This document shows, in pieces, positions 8,233 to 17,537 of a stretch of 55,043 nt of DNA. The notes under the pieces are model-generated. The model did not search any database. It saw only the letters and a program-made list of their open reading frames with translations, and was not told the DNA's origin. This stretch comes from an uncultured Bacilli bacterium (GTDB lineage Bacteria > Bacillota_I > Bacilli_A > RF39 > UBA660), in assembly GCA_947629035.1 (NCBI GenBank), contig CANRCE010000004.1, positions 1-55,043 on the forward strand, given 5' to 3'. Each line of letters opens with the position of its first letter. Position 1 is the stretch's first letter. Made by a program: the position numbers and the translations under genes.

Positions 8233-8997
8233 TCAAGAAACTAGGTAATTTATAATATCCATAAATTCGATTTTACTAATAAAAAGTAAAATCGCTGCCA
8301 TACTTAAAAATGGCCCAAAAGGAATTAAATGATCCTTATTTTTCATCATAACAAATAACGCTACAGGAAAAGCAATAAAAGTAGCTAAAAAAATACTTGT
8401 AATTGATAGAGCATATCCTAAACAAAGTCCAAAGAAAAATAAGAGTTTTATGTCCCCTCCTCCCAAAGACTCTCGTTTAAAAATGAAATCTCCGATAAGT
8501 TTAATTATATACATACTTACAAATGAAATAACACCATTAGCTATTATTTCTGAAGTATCAATTATTCCATAAAAAATAAAATTTAAAATAATAATTAAAA
8601 AAGAACAAACATATAAAACTTCATCTAAAATTATCATATATTCAATATCACTTATAATAATAATAATTAATCCCGAAATAAACACTAAACCTATAAAAAA
8701 TTTAGGTGTAAATCCATAAGAATGATAGCATACAGCATACAATACAGCAGTCATTACTTCTGCTACTAGATAACTAAAGGGAAGCTTATTACCACAGCAT
8801 CTACTTTTTCCTTTTTGAATTAAGAAAGATAAAATGGGTATTAGTTCATACCACTTTAATTTTCGTTTACAAATATGACAATGAGATGGTGGACTTATTA
8901 TAGATTGTCCATTTGAAAGTCTAGTTGATACAACATGGAAAAAAGATCCCATTATACTACCAATTACTATAATTATAATATAATATATTACTTCCAT
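8233..8997 (-). CDS. Type IV prepilin peptidase (A24 family)
   Basis: Polytopic membrane aspartic protease that removes the positively charged leader of class III-type (pre)pilins and N-methylates the new end. Seen: N-terminal domain with paired cysteines (CHIC at 40-43 and Cys67-Cys68, compared with the usual CxxC/CxxC), the first catalytic Asp117 in SDIEYM, the second in the GGGD motif (179-182), and seven or so hydrophobic helices. Length 254 aa. It is followed 11 nt upstream in the operon by PilC, so the pair is a partial pilus-assembly operon. Substrates probably include the three pseudopilins at 19196, 37114 and 50277. Confidence 0.93.
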   Translation of the reverse strand: MEVIYYIIIIVIGSIMGSFFHVVSTRLSNGQSIISPPSHCHICKRKLKWYELIPILSFLIQKGKSRCCGNKLPFSYLVAEVMTAVLYAVCYHSYGFTPKFFIGLVFISGLIIIIISDIEYMIILDEVLYVCSFLIIILNFIFYGIIDTSEIIANGVISFVSMYIIKLIGDFIFKRESLGGGDIKLLFFFGLCLGYALSITSIFLATFIAFPVALFVMMKNKDHLIPFGPFLSMAAILLFISKIEFMDIINYLVS

Positions 8998-9008
8998 ATT
9001 TTTGTCTC

Positions 9009-10436
9009 CTATTCTACATCTATTGAATTATAAATATCAAACATTGGTATAACTATTGATAATAAAACTATACCAACAATTACAGCTAGTAAAATAATCA
9101 TAATTGGCTCAATTAAACTTTTAAGCTGTGTAATTAGATTTTTTTGTTCACCTTCATAATAATTAGCAACATTTTCCATCATTTCTCCTAGCCGACCTGT
9201 TCTCTCACCAGTTAAAAGCATCTCATACGCAATATCAGGAAAAGCCCATTGTCCTTTAAAAGCTGGAGACAAACCATTACCATTACTCAAATTAGTAATT
9301 GCATCATTTATTAAAACTTTATATATTTCATTATTAGTAACTCTACTTAACATCTCCATACTATCTGTAATAAATACATCATGTTTCATTAGTGATGAAA
9401 AAGTTTTAGTAAAAGTTATTACTTCTTTATAAATTAAAATATTACTAATAACTGGAATATGCATAAATATCCATTGAACTAAATATCTAAAACTTGTTAC
9501 ATTCTTATAAGTTAAAATTAAACCAATAGCTACAATAACAACAATAACTAAAATTATAACAATATTTTTATCTAAATAATCACTTAAATTCATAATAACT
9601 TTAGTAATTGCTGGTAAATCTGTACCCAATTGACCATAAATTTCAACAAATTGTGGCACTACATATAACATAATAAAAGTTAAAACAGCAATGGATATAA
9701 CAAATATAACACTAGGATAAGTAAGAGCACTTATAACTTGCTTTCGATTGGCGTCACTAGTTCGATAATAGTCAGCCATATCATCCAAAGTTTCAGGTAA
9801 ATCTCCTGTTAATTCTGAAGTTTTTAACATATTAACTAATAGTTTAGGAAAAACATTTCCTTGTTTAGCTAAAGCACTAGAAAAGGCAACACCTTTATTT
9901 AATTCATAAACAATTTTTTGATAAAGAAATTTATCTTTTTTCTTTTTAGCTTGTCTTTCTAAAATAATAACTGAATCAGTAAGAGGAATTCCTGATTTTA
10001 TATAGGTAGAAAGTTGAGTTAAGAAAAAAGCTAAATCTTTAAATCTCATTTTCCCATGACTACTTAAAGCAGCAAGTCCTAATGTTGTTGATAACTTATC
10101 TTCTTTTAATTCAATAATCTGATTACCTCGACTTATTAAAAATGATTCGGCTTCAACTTTACTTGGAGCATCAATTGTTGCTGAAACAACTTTATTTTCT
10201 TGAGTTTTTACCACATATTTAAATCGAATATTTTTAACTTCTTTATCAAGATCATTATTTACCTCATCATTATTAATATCAGCTAAAGCTGATGGACTTG
10301 CTAAATCCACCTTTTTTTTACTAATAACAATCTTTTCCCCTTTAGGTTTAGAAAAAGGCTTTGCAAGCAATGATATAACAGCATCGAATAATTTAAACAA
10401 CATCATAAAAGGCCATAATAATATATCTAGTATCAT
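9009..10436 (-). CDS. Type IV pilus/type II secretion inner-membrane protein (PilC/GspF family)
   Basis: Inner-membrane platform protein for pseudopilus assembly (ComGB/PilC type). Two T2SSF domains: the first around FFLTQLSTYIKSGIPLTDSV, the second around FTKTFSSLMKHDVFITDSME, each followed by membrane helices, plus a C-terminal helix (IMIILLAVIVGIVLLSIVIP). Before them is an extra N-terminal domain of about 120 residues (membrane-proximal helix, then FKYVVKTQENKVVSATIDAP) as in longer GspF proteins. I start at the ATG at 10436 (475 aa), preceded by GAGGTGG; a GTG three codons upstream overlaps that site. No PilB/ComGA-type ATPase lies nearby. Confidence 0.92.
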   Translation of the reverse strand: MILDILLWPFMMLFKLFDAVISLLAKPFSKPKGEKIVISKKKVDLASPSALADINNDEVNNDLDKEVKNIRFKYVVKTQENKVVSATIDAPSKVEAESFLISRGNQIIELKEDKLSTTLGLAALSSHGKMRFKDLAFFLTQLSTYIKSGIPLTDSVIILERQAKKKKDKFLYQKIVYELNKGVAFSSALAKQGNVFPKLLVNMLKTSELTGDLPETLDDMADYYRTSDANRKQVISALTYPSVIFVISIAVLTFIMLYVVPQFVEIYGQLGTDLPAITKVIMNLSDYLDKNIVIILVIVVIVAIGLILTYKNVTSFRYLVQWIFMHIPVISNILIYKEVITFTKTFSSLMKHDVFITDSMEMLSRVTNNEIYKVLINDAITNLSNGNGLSPAFKGQWAFPDIAYEMLLTGERTGRLGEMMENVANYYEGEQKNLITQLKSLIEPIMIILLAVIVGIVLLSIVIPMFDIYNSIDVE

Positions 10437-10493
10437 GCAATCCACCTCTATTCTCCACTAATATATAGTATAACATAATTTTATATTTTTTTT

Positions 10494-10522
10494 AACACTT
10501 TTTTATAAAATTTCATATATTA
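10494..10522 (+). promoter_or_regulatory. Possible SigK-type promoter of the VrrA/YqfQ-like gene
   Basis: AACA (10494-10497), 16 nt, then CATATATTA (10514-10522), which matches the B. subtilis SigK pattern mACm-N16-CATAnnnTA. In DNA this AT-rich a chance match is possible. Confidence 0.4.
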
Positions 10523-10542
10523 TTTTAGGAAGGGGTACTAAT

Positions 10543-10950
10543 ATGTTTCAAAGAGGTTTTATGCCAATGCCAATGTATATGTCCAATATGGCTCCTGGCT
10601 TTATGGGTCTAGGAAGAGGTGGATTATTTAGATCATTGCGTGGAGGTACATCACTTTTTAGAGGAATAAATTGGGGTAGTTTATTTAATAACGCCTCTCG
10701 GGCCTTAGGTGTTGTAAATCAGGCTATTCCTCTTGTAAAACAGGCAGGTCCAATGTTTAATAATATGAAATCAATGTTAAAGTTAGCATCAATTTTTAAA
10801 GATGAAACTGATGATGACTATCGTAAAAATAAAGATAAAACTACCGTAAATAACAACAATATTGATAAGGAAGATAAAACTATTACATTAGATAATGATT
10901 CAAATACACAAATTCTTAATTATAATAATCAACCAAATTTCTTTATTTAA
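10543..10950 (+). CDS. VrrA/YqfQ-like small protein, probably sporulation-associated
   Basis: A 135-aa protein with a Met/Pro/Gly-rich start (MFQRGFMPMPMYMSN), Gly-Arg-rich stretch (GLGRGGLFRSLRGG), then a helical segment NNASRALGVVNQAIPLVKQA followed by GPMFNNMKSMLKLASIFKDE, and an Asn/Asp-rich tail. The order (Gly-rich part, then NQA/GPM.../M-L helix) is that of the Bacillus VrrA/YqfQ family as I recall it; function there is poorly known. It has an AGGAAGGGG ribosome-binding site and a SigK-like upstream element, which would fit a mother-cell or coat-related role. Convergent with alaS. Confidence 0.65.
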   Translation: MFQRGFMPMPMYMSNMAPGFMGLGRGGLFRSLRGGTSLFRGINWGSLFNNASRALGVVNQAIPLVKQAGPMFNNMKSMLKLASIFKDETDDDYRKNKDKTTVNNNNIDKEDKTITLDNDSNTQILNYNNQPNFFI

Positions 10951-11005
10951 AAAAACACCAAATTTTTAGTTTATTCCATAATTGGAAAACACATTTGGTG
11001 TTTTT
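10951..11005. terminator. Bidirectional terminator between the VrrA-like gene and alaS
   Basis: A 13-bp stem (AAAAACACCAAAT with ATTTGGTGTTTTT) and 29-nt loop lie between two convergent genes; A- and T-runs flank it, so it can act for both strands. Confidence 0.8.
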
Positions 11006-11007
11006 TT

Positions 11008-13701
11008 TTACATATTTTTTATTTTATCTTTAATTTCACCTAAATAGATAGCAATATCATGAGCATCACTTCCTCCACCTTGAGCAAATGATTTATTTCC
11101 TCCTCCATTACCATGACACTTAATAGCAAGTTCTTTAATAATTGCTCCACAATCAATTTTATCACTTTTGCTTTTACAAATCATATTAACATTATTACCA
11201 CTAACATTAGCAATTAAGATAAAAGCATTATTAAGTTGATTAGCTAATGCATCAACAATTTGTTTTAAAATACTTATTTCATAATCTTTAGTAATAGTAA
11301 TAATGACATCAATACCATTTATTTGTTCTTTCGTAGCTAAAAATATACTTAAATTTCCTATTGATTTAGATGATTTTTCTCTCAAATAATCTTTTTCTAA
11401 TTTTTTTAATTGTTCCTTTAAAACATCTAAATCATCTTTTACCGTAATAATATCTTTATAACTTGTTAAAGAATAATCATTTTTCTTAAAATCAAATGTT
11501 AATTTAATATCTAGATTATTTGCTTCTTCAATTATTTTTTTTGCCTTACTCAATAACTTATCTCTTTCAATGATATATGGCTTAATAGCTATTTGTAACA
11601 TAGGCTCAATATTAATATCTGTTGCCCCTTCGATACGATAAGTATCTGCTCCTTTATTTTCAAGAGAAATAATTGCCATCTTATTTATATCTTTAGTATT
11701 TTTAACATGAGTACCACCACATAGCTCAATTGAATCTGCTATAGTTACAGTTCTTACAATATCACCATACTTATCTTCAAATAAAGCCATTGCTCCTTTT
11801 TTCCTAGCTTCTTCTAATGGTAAAAATTCAATTACTGTATCTTTTTTCATATTTATTCTTTCATTCGTTCTATCTTCAATTTGAAGAAGTAATAAATCAG
11901 ATAAACGACCATGATAAGTAAAATCAAATCTAAAAGTTTTTTCATCTACTCTAGAGCCTGCTTGATGAACATTATTACCTAAAAATTCTTGTAGAGTTTT
12001 CTGTAAAAGATGAACACAAGAATGATTTTGCATAATAGCCTCTCTTCTTTCCCGAAAAACAGAAGCCTCTACTTTATCACCTTTTCTTATAATACCATCT
12101 AAAACTTTTGCTTTAAGTAAATGTTGATGATTTGGAGCTTTTATAACATCCGTTACTTGAACCGTTGCAAAATCATTTTTTAAACTACCAATATCACTTA
12201 CTTGTCCACCTGATTCAGCATAAAAAGGATTTTCTCTTAATACAACATAACATTCATCATTTGCTGTATCTACTAAAGCATTATTTTCAAAAATAGAAAC
12301 TATTTCTGTAGTAACAGTCAATGTATCATAACCAACAAAATTACTTTCCTCTTTATAATTAAGTAATAATTCATTTTGTAAATTCATACTATTTTCTACT
12401 TTACGATTAGCTCTTGCCATTTCTTTTTGTGCTTCCATATACTTTTTAAAACCTAAAACATCCACCGTAAATCCTTTTTCTTCACAAGCTTCCATTGTAA
12501 GTTCAATCGGATAACCATATGTATCATATAATTTAAAAGCATCTTCGGCAGTTATTTCATTATTTAAAGATGTTTTAAATAATTCTTCTAATCTTTTTTC
12601 ACCAGAAATTAATGTTTTTTGAAATAATTCTTCTTCTTTAGTAATCTGTGTTTTAATATAATTACTATTATCAATTAATTCAGGATAAATACTTCCATAT
12701 TTTTCAATAACAACATCTGCTAATTCACTTAAAAAAGAACGATTTATTTCAAGTTTTCTTCCCATTCTAACAGCTCTTCGAAGAATTCTTCTTAAAACAT
12801 AACCTCTACCATAATTTTCAAAAGTTGCCTTGTCTGCTAAAGCAAAAGTAAGAGCCCGAATATGATCTACAATAACTTTATATTCCATTTTACCATTATA
12901 AGGAATATGAGATATTTCTTCAAGTTTTTCAATAATAGGCATAAATAAATCAGTTTCATAATTAGTAGGTTTATCTTGTAAAATACAAGCCATTCGCTCT
13001 ACACCCATACCTGTATCAATATTTTTACTAGGTAATTCATCATAATTTTCTCTTTTAACACCTGCTTTAGCATTATACTGACTAAATACATTATTCCATA
13101 TTTCAATATAACGATCGTTTTCAATTTCATTCTTTAATAAATTAATACCTAATTTTTCCTTATCATATTTTTCACCACGATCATAAAATATCTCACTATC
13201 AGGCCCAGATGGTCCTTCACCTATTTCCCAAAAATTACCCTCTAATTTTATTATATGACTATCATCTACTCCAAGTGATTTCCATATTTCATAAGCTTCT
13301 TTATCAGTTGGATATACAGTCATATAAAGCTTATTTTTATCAATATCAAAATATTTAGGACTAGTAAGTAATTCAAAAGCCCAAGTTAATGCCTCTTTTT
13401 TAAAATAATCACCAATAGAAAAGTTACCTAACATTTGAAAGAAAGTATGATGCCTTGCTGTCTTACCAACACTTTCGATATCCCCTGTTCTAATACATTT
13501 TTGGACACTTACTAACCTTTTATTTGAAGGAACTACACTTCCATCAAAATATTTTTTTAAAGGCGTAACTCCAGCATTTATCCATAAAATAGAAGGATCA
13601 TCATGAGGAATTAATGAAGAAGATTCTATCCTAGTGTGACCTTTTTCAATAAAAAAATTAATATAAGTATTTATTATTTCTTCACCAGTTAATTTTTTCA
13701 T
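11008..13701 (-). CDS. alaS: Alanine--tRNA ligase
   Basis: Charges tRNA-Ala. It is a full-length class II synthetase (897 aa): catalytic domain with RHHTFFQMLGNFSIGDYFKK (motif 2 region) and GMGVERMACI (motif 3), the editing domain with zinc ligands His560, His564 (NHSCVH), Cys661 and His665 (CGGTH), and the C-terminal DHHA1/C-Ala domain with GNGGGNKSFAQGGG. GGAGGTAGGC precedes the ATG and lies inside the end of the upstream kinase gene, so the two genes are directly adjacent and co-transcribed. Confidence 0.97.
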   Translation of the reverse strand: MKKLTGEEIINTYINFFIEKGHTRIESSSLIPHDDPSILWINAGVTPLKKYFDGSVVPSNKRLVSVQKCIRTGDIESVGKTARHHTFFQMLGNFSIGDYFKKEALTWAFELLTSPKYFDIDKNKLYMTVYPTDKEAYEIWKSLGVDDSHIIKLEGNFWEIGEGPSGPDSEIFYDRGEKYDKEKLGINLLKNEIENDRYIEIWNNVFSQYNAKAGVKRENYDELPSKNIDTGMGVERMACILQDKPTNYETDLFMPIIEKLEEISHIPYNGKMEYKVIVDHIRALTFALADKATFENYGRGYVLRRILRRAVRMGRKLEINRSFLSELADVVIEKYGSIYPELIDNSNYIKTQITKEEELFQKTLISGEKRLEELFKTSLNNEITAEDAFKLYDTYGYPIELTMEACEEKGFTVDVLGFKKYMEAQKEMARANRKVENSMNLQNELLLNYKEESNFVGYDTLTVTTEIVSIFENNALVDTANDECYVVLRENPFYAESGGQVSDIGSLKNDFATVQVTDVIKAPNHQHLLKAKVLDGIIRKGDKVEASVFRERREAIMQNHSCVHLLQKTLQEFLGNNVHQAGSRVDEKTFRFDFTYHGRLSDLLLLQIEDRTNERINMKKDTVIEFLPLEEARKKGAMALFEDKYGDIVRTVTIADSIELCGGTHVKNTKDINKMAIISLENKGADTYRIEGATDINIEPMLQIAIKPYIIERDKLLSKAKKIIEEANNLDIKLTFDFKKNDYSLTSYKDIITVKDDLDVLKEQLKKLEKDYLREKSSKSIGNLSIFLATKEQINGIDVIITITKDYEISILKQIVDALANQLNNAFILIANVSGNNVNMICKSKSDKIDCGAIIKELAIKCHGNGGGNKSFAQGGGSDAHDIAIYLGEIKDKIKNM

Positions 13702-14256
13702 CTAGCCTACCTCCTTATAAATTTCTAAAACATCAGCTTTTAACTTCTCTAATGTAGTATTAATTATTTTATAATCATAATCATCATAACTATCCATTGC
13801 TGTCTCGGTAATATGTTTTTTCTCATCACTAGTTAAATCATTTTCAAAATTAATACGATTTACATGAATAGTTACAACATTATCAAATTTTTCTTTAACA
13901 CCATAAATTTCTCTAGGTAATCTAATATCAGGTACAATAATAGCATCGTAAAAATATGAATATATTTCTATATCATCATTTTGTCTTTCAATAAACATCT
14001 CCGATTTATTTAATTTATTTCTAATTATATCTGTACCTAACTGTTGTAAAATTTCTCGGGGTTTAGTCTGTTCACTACCATCCCAGTCAGTCATCTCTTG
14101 AGCATAAAATTTAATATATTTACTTGCTCGTGAAATAATTACTTTTTTACCATCTTTTTCATAAAATTCTTTAAGATAACTCGCAATAGTATCTTTACCA
14201 TGACGGGCCTTACCCGAAATTAAATATATTTTAGGATTTTTAAATACAGCTTCCAT
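13702..14256 (-). CDS. P-loop nucleotide kinase resembling deoxynucleoside monophosphate kinase
   Basis: 184-aa P-loop protein. Walker A loop SGKARHGKDT near residues 14-23; the stretch TKPREILQQLGTDIIRN resembles the phage-type dNMP kinases and AAA-like NMP kinases, and DAIIVPDIRLPREI gives a Walker B-like strand and an Arg-containing motif. Likely a nucleotide or dephospho-CoA-like kinase; the true substrate cannot be read from sequence. GGAGG lies 6 nt before the ATG. It sits immediately upstream of alaS with no gap, which is unusual company and suggests co-expression only. Confidence 0.65.
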   Translation of the reverse strand: MEAVFKNPKIYLISGKARHGKDTIASYLKEFYEKDGKKVIISRASKYIKFYAQEMTDWDGSEQTKPREILQQLGTDIIRNKLNKSEMFIERQNDDIEIYSYFYDAIIVPDIRLPREIYGVKEKFDNVVTIHVNRINFENDLTSDEKKHITETAMDSYDDYDYKIINTTLEKLKADVLEIYKEVG

Positions 14257-14273
14257 GATTCCTCCTTATTTAA

Positions 14274-14316
14274 AAACTACAAAATCGGCTTTTTTAAAAA
14301 AGTAATTTTGCAGTTT
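14274..14316 (-). terminator. Terminator after the SipW-class protein gene
   Basis: Outer arms AAACTGCAAAAT and ATTTTGTAGTTT (one mismatch) on the minus strand enclose an A/T-run inner hairpin and are followed by TTAAAT. Confidence 0.55.
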
Positions 14317-14339
14317 AAATATATAACCTACATTACTAA

Positions 14340-14984
14340 TTAATCAATTTGAGGTGTAGTTTCATCTCCGATTTGATTTTCTTCTGCACTTGGCTGTTCA
14401 GATGCATTTGAATTTACACTAAATGGTTCATCAGATGAAATAGCTGAATCTTGAACCTCATTTGTCGTAGATGTTTCACTTGCTACACCATCAGTTGTAA
14501 GAGTTGCAGTAAATGTCTTTCCAATTTGTGAATTTGGAGTATTCCAAGCTAACCAAACTCTAATTTTTATTTCTGTACTAGCTTTTGGAGCTAATGTAAG
14601 TCCTTTTTTAATAACATTAGAACTTAAACTATTATATGATACTGGTTCATCACCATCAACCATTACTTTAATATATTGAGAATCAAAATTAGAGCCTTCT
14701 TTAGCTAACATTTTTACATCAAAAGTATAAGTTAAATTACCATTATTGGTTATACTATAAGTATAAACTTGACTTTGCTTACCAGCATCGTCTTTCATAG
14801 GAAAAGTATTCGTTAGCGATATATCACCACTATCCGATGTTTTCTCAATTTTTAATAGACCTGTTTTATAACTAGAATCCTTTTCTGATTTATCTACTTT
14901 AAAAAACAAAGCATAAGTTGTACCAACAACAACTGCTATAATTAAAATAATTGTAGCAATTAATATCACTATCTTTTTATTCAT
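14340..14984 (-). CDS. SipW-cognate (TasA/camelysin-like) surface protein 1
   Basis: 214-aa exported protein. After an Met-Asn-Lys-Lys start and a 20-residue hydrophobic segment it reads GTTYALFF, the ending typical of the SipW-cognate class of signal peptides, then a beta-rich domain (SQVYTYSITNNGNLTYTFDV, IKIRVWLAW) like TasA/CalY, and a Ser/Glu/Asn-rich tail. In B. subtilis such proteins are released by the archaeal/ER-type signal peptidase SipW and form fibres. No sipW or partner gene is adjacent. GAGTGAT precedes the ATG. Two related proteins lie at 32645 and 42555. The specific role is unknown. Confidence 0.7.
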   Translation of the reverse strand: MNKKIVILIATIILIIAVVVGTTYALFFKVDKSEKDSSYKTGLLKIEKTSDSGDISLTNTFPMKDDAGKQSQVYTYSITNNGNLTYTFDVKMLAKEGSNFDSQYIKVMVDGDEPVSYNSLSSNVIKKGLTLAPKASTEIKIRVWLAWNTPNSQIGKTFTATLTTDGVASETSTTNEVQDSAISSDEPFSVNSNASEQPSAEENQIGDETTPQID

Positions 14985-15089
14985 TTTATCACTCGACTTT
15001 CTTATAAGATAATTATATAATATTTTTTTTTCATTGTAAATAACATTTTTTGCTTTTTACATTGTTAAAATAAATTTTATAGTAATTGT

Positions 15090-16337
15090 TTAGTTTTTTT
15101 TAATTTTATTTATTTTAGCAATTATATCCTGATGTTCTTTACTTCCTATTACTTCTTTAGAAGTTGTTTTGGTATTAGTTAAGTTATTTTCTTTTAATAG
15201 TAATATTCTCATTACAGCTTCATCTATTTGTTTTTCGGTAATTTTGTTATCTTGGATTAATTTTTTTATTGTCTTTACAATTTCTTGAGGATTATTTGGC
15301 ATTAATAATAAATCCACTTTAGCATTAATTAATTTTTCACACATTTCTTCCATTGAATAATTATCAGTAATAGCTTTCATATTTAAAGCATCGGTTATTA
15401 CAACACCATTGAATCCTAACTCATCACGAAGCATTTCTGATACAATTTTTTTTGATAAAGATGCAGGCTCATCACTATTAGTAATATTAGGAAGTGCTAA
15501 ATGTCCTATCATAATAACTTCAGCATTATTTTTAATTGCTTCAATATAAGGTTTTAGTTCTAATTCATATAATTGTTCTTTTGTTTTATTAATAATTGGT
15601 AATTCATAATGAGAATCAACACTAGTATCACCATGACCTGGAAAATGCTTATATACTGCTATTACACCACTATCTTTTAAGCCATTAGCTAAAGGAATAG
15701 CCATTTTTATTACCGTTTTTTCATCATTTCCAAATGATCTTGTTCCAATAACGGTATTGTCTTTATTAGAGTAAATATCAACGACCGGAGCAAAATCTAG
15801 ATTAATTCCAAAAGCATTAAGTTCACTTCCTATTACACTTCCAACATCATAGGCTAGTTTTTCATCATTAGTTTTTCCTAAATCATACATGGAAGGTATT
15901 TCTAAAACATTAGCATCAGATAAATTTTTTATTCTTTGAACTTTTCCTCCCTCTTGATCAATTCCTATGAGCATTGGAATAGTACTACTTTTTTTAATAT
16001 CAGAAATTAGTTTAGTAGTTTTTTCATAAGTTGTAATGTTGTCTTTAAATAAGATAACTCCACCTGGTTTTACTTCTTTTAATAAATTTTCTAAAGCCTC
16101 ATCATAAGAACTTGAGGAAGTAGCAACGATAATCATCTGTCCTATTTTGTCTTCTAAAGTCATACTATTTAATAATTCTTCTACTTTGTTGATAGTAACA
16201 TCAATATCATTTTCAGAAACCTCTTCTTCATCTAAAATAGGTTTTTCTACTTCTTTATTATTGTTATTATTAAAAAAGTAGATAAAGAAAATACCTAAAA
16301 TTAAGATACTACTTAATACTATCAATATTTTTTTCAT
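15090..16337 (-). CDS. Glycoside hydrolase family 3 beta-N-acetylhexosaminidase (NagZ-like)
   Basis: Removes terminal GlcNAc (or similar) from muropeptides in cell-wall turnover. It has an N-terminal hydrophobic anchor (MKKILIVLSSILILGIFFIY) with no lipobox, so it is probably membrane-tethered outside the cell. The TIM barrel carries IDQEGGKVQR (126-135), the bacterial NagZ loop KHFPGHGDTSVDSH (230-243) with its Asp-His dyad, and the nucleophile Asp316 in VITDALNM. The length of 415 aa means a single-domain enzyme, without the C-terminal domain of longer GH3 proteins. An MBL-fold gene ends 12 nt upstream. Confidence 0.92.
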   Translation of the reverse strand: MKKILIVLSSILILGIFFIYFFNNNNNKEVEKPILDEEEVSENDIDVTINKVEELLNSMTLEDKIGQMIIVATSSSSYDEALENLLKEVKPGGVILFKDNITTYEKTTKLISDIKKSSTIPMLIGIDQEGGKVQRIKNLSDANVLEIPSMYDLGKTNDEKLAYDVGSVIGSELNAFGINLDFAPVVDIYSNKDNTVIGTRSFGNDEKTVIKMAIPLANGLKDSGVIAVYKHFPGHGDTSVDSHYELPIINKTKEQLYELELKPYIEAIKNNAEVIMIGHLALPNITNSDEPASLSKKIVSEMLRDELGFNGVVITDALNMKAITDNYSMEEMCEKLINAKVDLLLMPNNPQEIVKTIKKLIQDNKITEKQIDEAVMRILLLKENNLTNTKTTSKEVIGSKEHQDIIAKINKIKKN

Positions 16338-16349
16338 AAAAATTTCGCC

Positions 16350-16859
16350 TCACTTAAAATAAATATTATTAATTTTTTCATAACCTAAATTTGTAGTGTT
16401 TCCATGTCCTGGATAAATAGTAATATCATCAGGATATTTTTTTATTTTTAAAATTGATGTTTTCATTTGTTCATAATCCCCTGTTTCAAAGTCCCATCTT
16501 CCCACTGTTTTTTCAAAAAGAAAGTCTCCTGTAAACATAACTTTATCATTTTTAAAATAATAAGTTACGCTATCAGTAGTATGTCCATAAGTTTTTATTA
16601 TTTCAAATTTAAAAGGACCTATTTCATATTCTTTTTCCCCTAAATTATTATCATAAATAGGACAATCAAAGTAATCTAATGCACCAATATGATCAGGATG
16701 ATAATGAGTAATCAAAATAGCAAGTAAGTTTTTATCTTTTAATTTTTCCTTTATATAGTCACCTTCACTAGCAGGATCAATCAATAAGGCACTATTATCT
16801 TTTGATAAAATATAACAATTAGTTTGTAAATCTCCTAGCTTTAGAATTTCTATTTTCAT
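16350..16859 (-). CDS. Metallo-beta-lactamase-fold hydrolase (glyoxalase II-like)
   Basis: A 169-aa small MBL-fold hydrolase. All metal ligands are visible: THYHPDH (His52, His54, Asp56, His57), His93 in YGHTTD, Asp112 in FTGDFLF and His152 in YPGHG. The closest described group is the YqgX/glyoxalase II-like hydrolases, which act on thioesters, but the shorter length gives no certain substrate. The ribosome-binding site (AGTAGGTAAG) is weak. Apparently co-transcribed with the NagZ-like gene. Confidence 0.85.
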   Translation of the reverse strand: MKIEILKLGDLQTNCYILSKDNSALLIDPASEGDYIKEKLKDKNLLAILITHYHPDHIGALDYFDCPIYDNNLGEKEYEIGPFKFEIIKTYGHTTDSVTYYFKNDKVMFTGDFLFEKTVGRWDFETGDYEQMKTSILKIKKYPDDITIYPGHGNTTNLGYEKINNIYFK

Positions 16860-16940
16860 CTATCTTACCTACTTTCATTATTATTGTAACATATTTTTTA
16901 TTAAAATAGTGTCATAAAATGTAAAGTTTTTCTATTTACT

Positions 16941-16969
16941 TTGACAATTATAATTTATTGTATTAAAAT
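16941..16969 (+). promoter_or_regulatory. Vegetative-type promoter of the 16995 gene
   Basis: TTGACA (16941-16946), 17-nt spacer, TAAAAT (16964-16969), 25 nt before the ATG. This fits a housekeeping sigma factor promoter. Confidence 0.75.
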
Positions 16970-16994
16970 TAAATTAGAAAGAAGGTAAACTTTT

Positions 16995-17507
16995 ATGGAA
17001 GATAATAATAATAAAAATAATAATGATATTGATTCAACCCTAAATTATGTTAAAAAAGAACAAAATAAAATTAGAGAACAAAGAAAGTATGTAGCTTGTC
17101 GTGAAGAAAGTGAAATTCGTTTTAACAAAGCTTTAGCAAAAATTGATAAAGAAAATTTTAAATGGAAAATGATTGGTTGGGGATGTCTTCTTGGAACAGT
17201 TATTCTAGGATTATCTATCGCAGCTCATGATGGTCCTGATTACGAAGCATTCAAAAGTGGCATAGTAAAACTTGGTTTATGTTGCGTTACACTTCCTACA
17301 TATCTTGCTTCTAGACATATCGAAGGAATGCTTTCAATAATCAAAGACATTTATTACAAGTTAAAAATAAAAGCTTTACAAGAAGGAAGAATAGTAAGTA
17401 ACGAAGAATTTAAAATGATTGAAAATAAAATCGTAAGTTCATGGAATGATTTGTCAAGAGCCCAACTTTATGATTTACAAGATGATTTGCGTGGAAGAGG
17501 TAGATAA
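16995..17507 (+). CDS. Uncharacterised membrane protein
   Basis: Not recognised. 170 aa: an Asn/Asp-rich, charged, probably helical N-terminal 60 residues (coiled-coil-like NYVKKEQNKIREQRK), two hydrophobic segments (WKMIGWGCLLGTVILGLSIA and GIVKLGLCCVTLPTYLA) and a charged C-terminal region ending RGRGR. AAGGT lies before the ATG and a good promoter upstream. It is followed after 30 nt by a DUF1287 gene in the same direction, so the two probably form an operon. Confidence 0.7.
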   Translation: MEDNNNKNNNDIDSTLNYVKKEQNKIREQRKYVACREESEIRFNKALAKIDKENFKWKMIGWGCLLGTVILGLSIAAHDGPDYEAFKSGIVKLGLCCVTLPTYLASRHIEGMLSIIKDIYYKLKIKALQEGRIVSNEEFKMIENKIVSSWNDLSRAQLYDLQDDLRGRGR

Positions 17508-17537
17508 CCCTCTTTTTTTAAAAGGAAAGGATAATCA

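Noticed and set aside
16350-16859. Calling the MBL-fold protein a beta-lactamase
   Set aside because: All metal ligands fit the wide MBL fold and the glyoxalase II-like subgroup; there is no signal peptide as expected for a lactamase.
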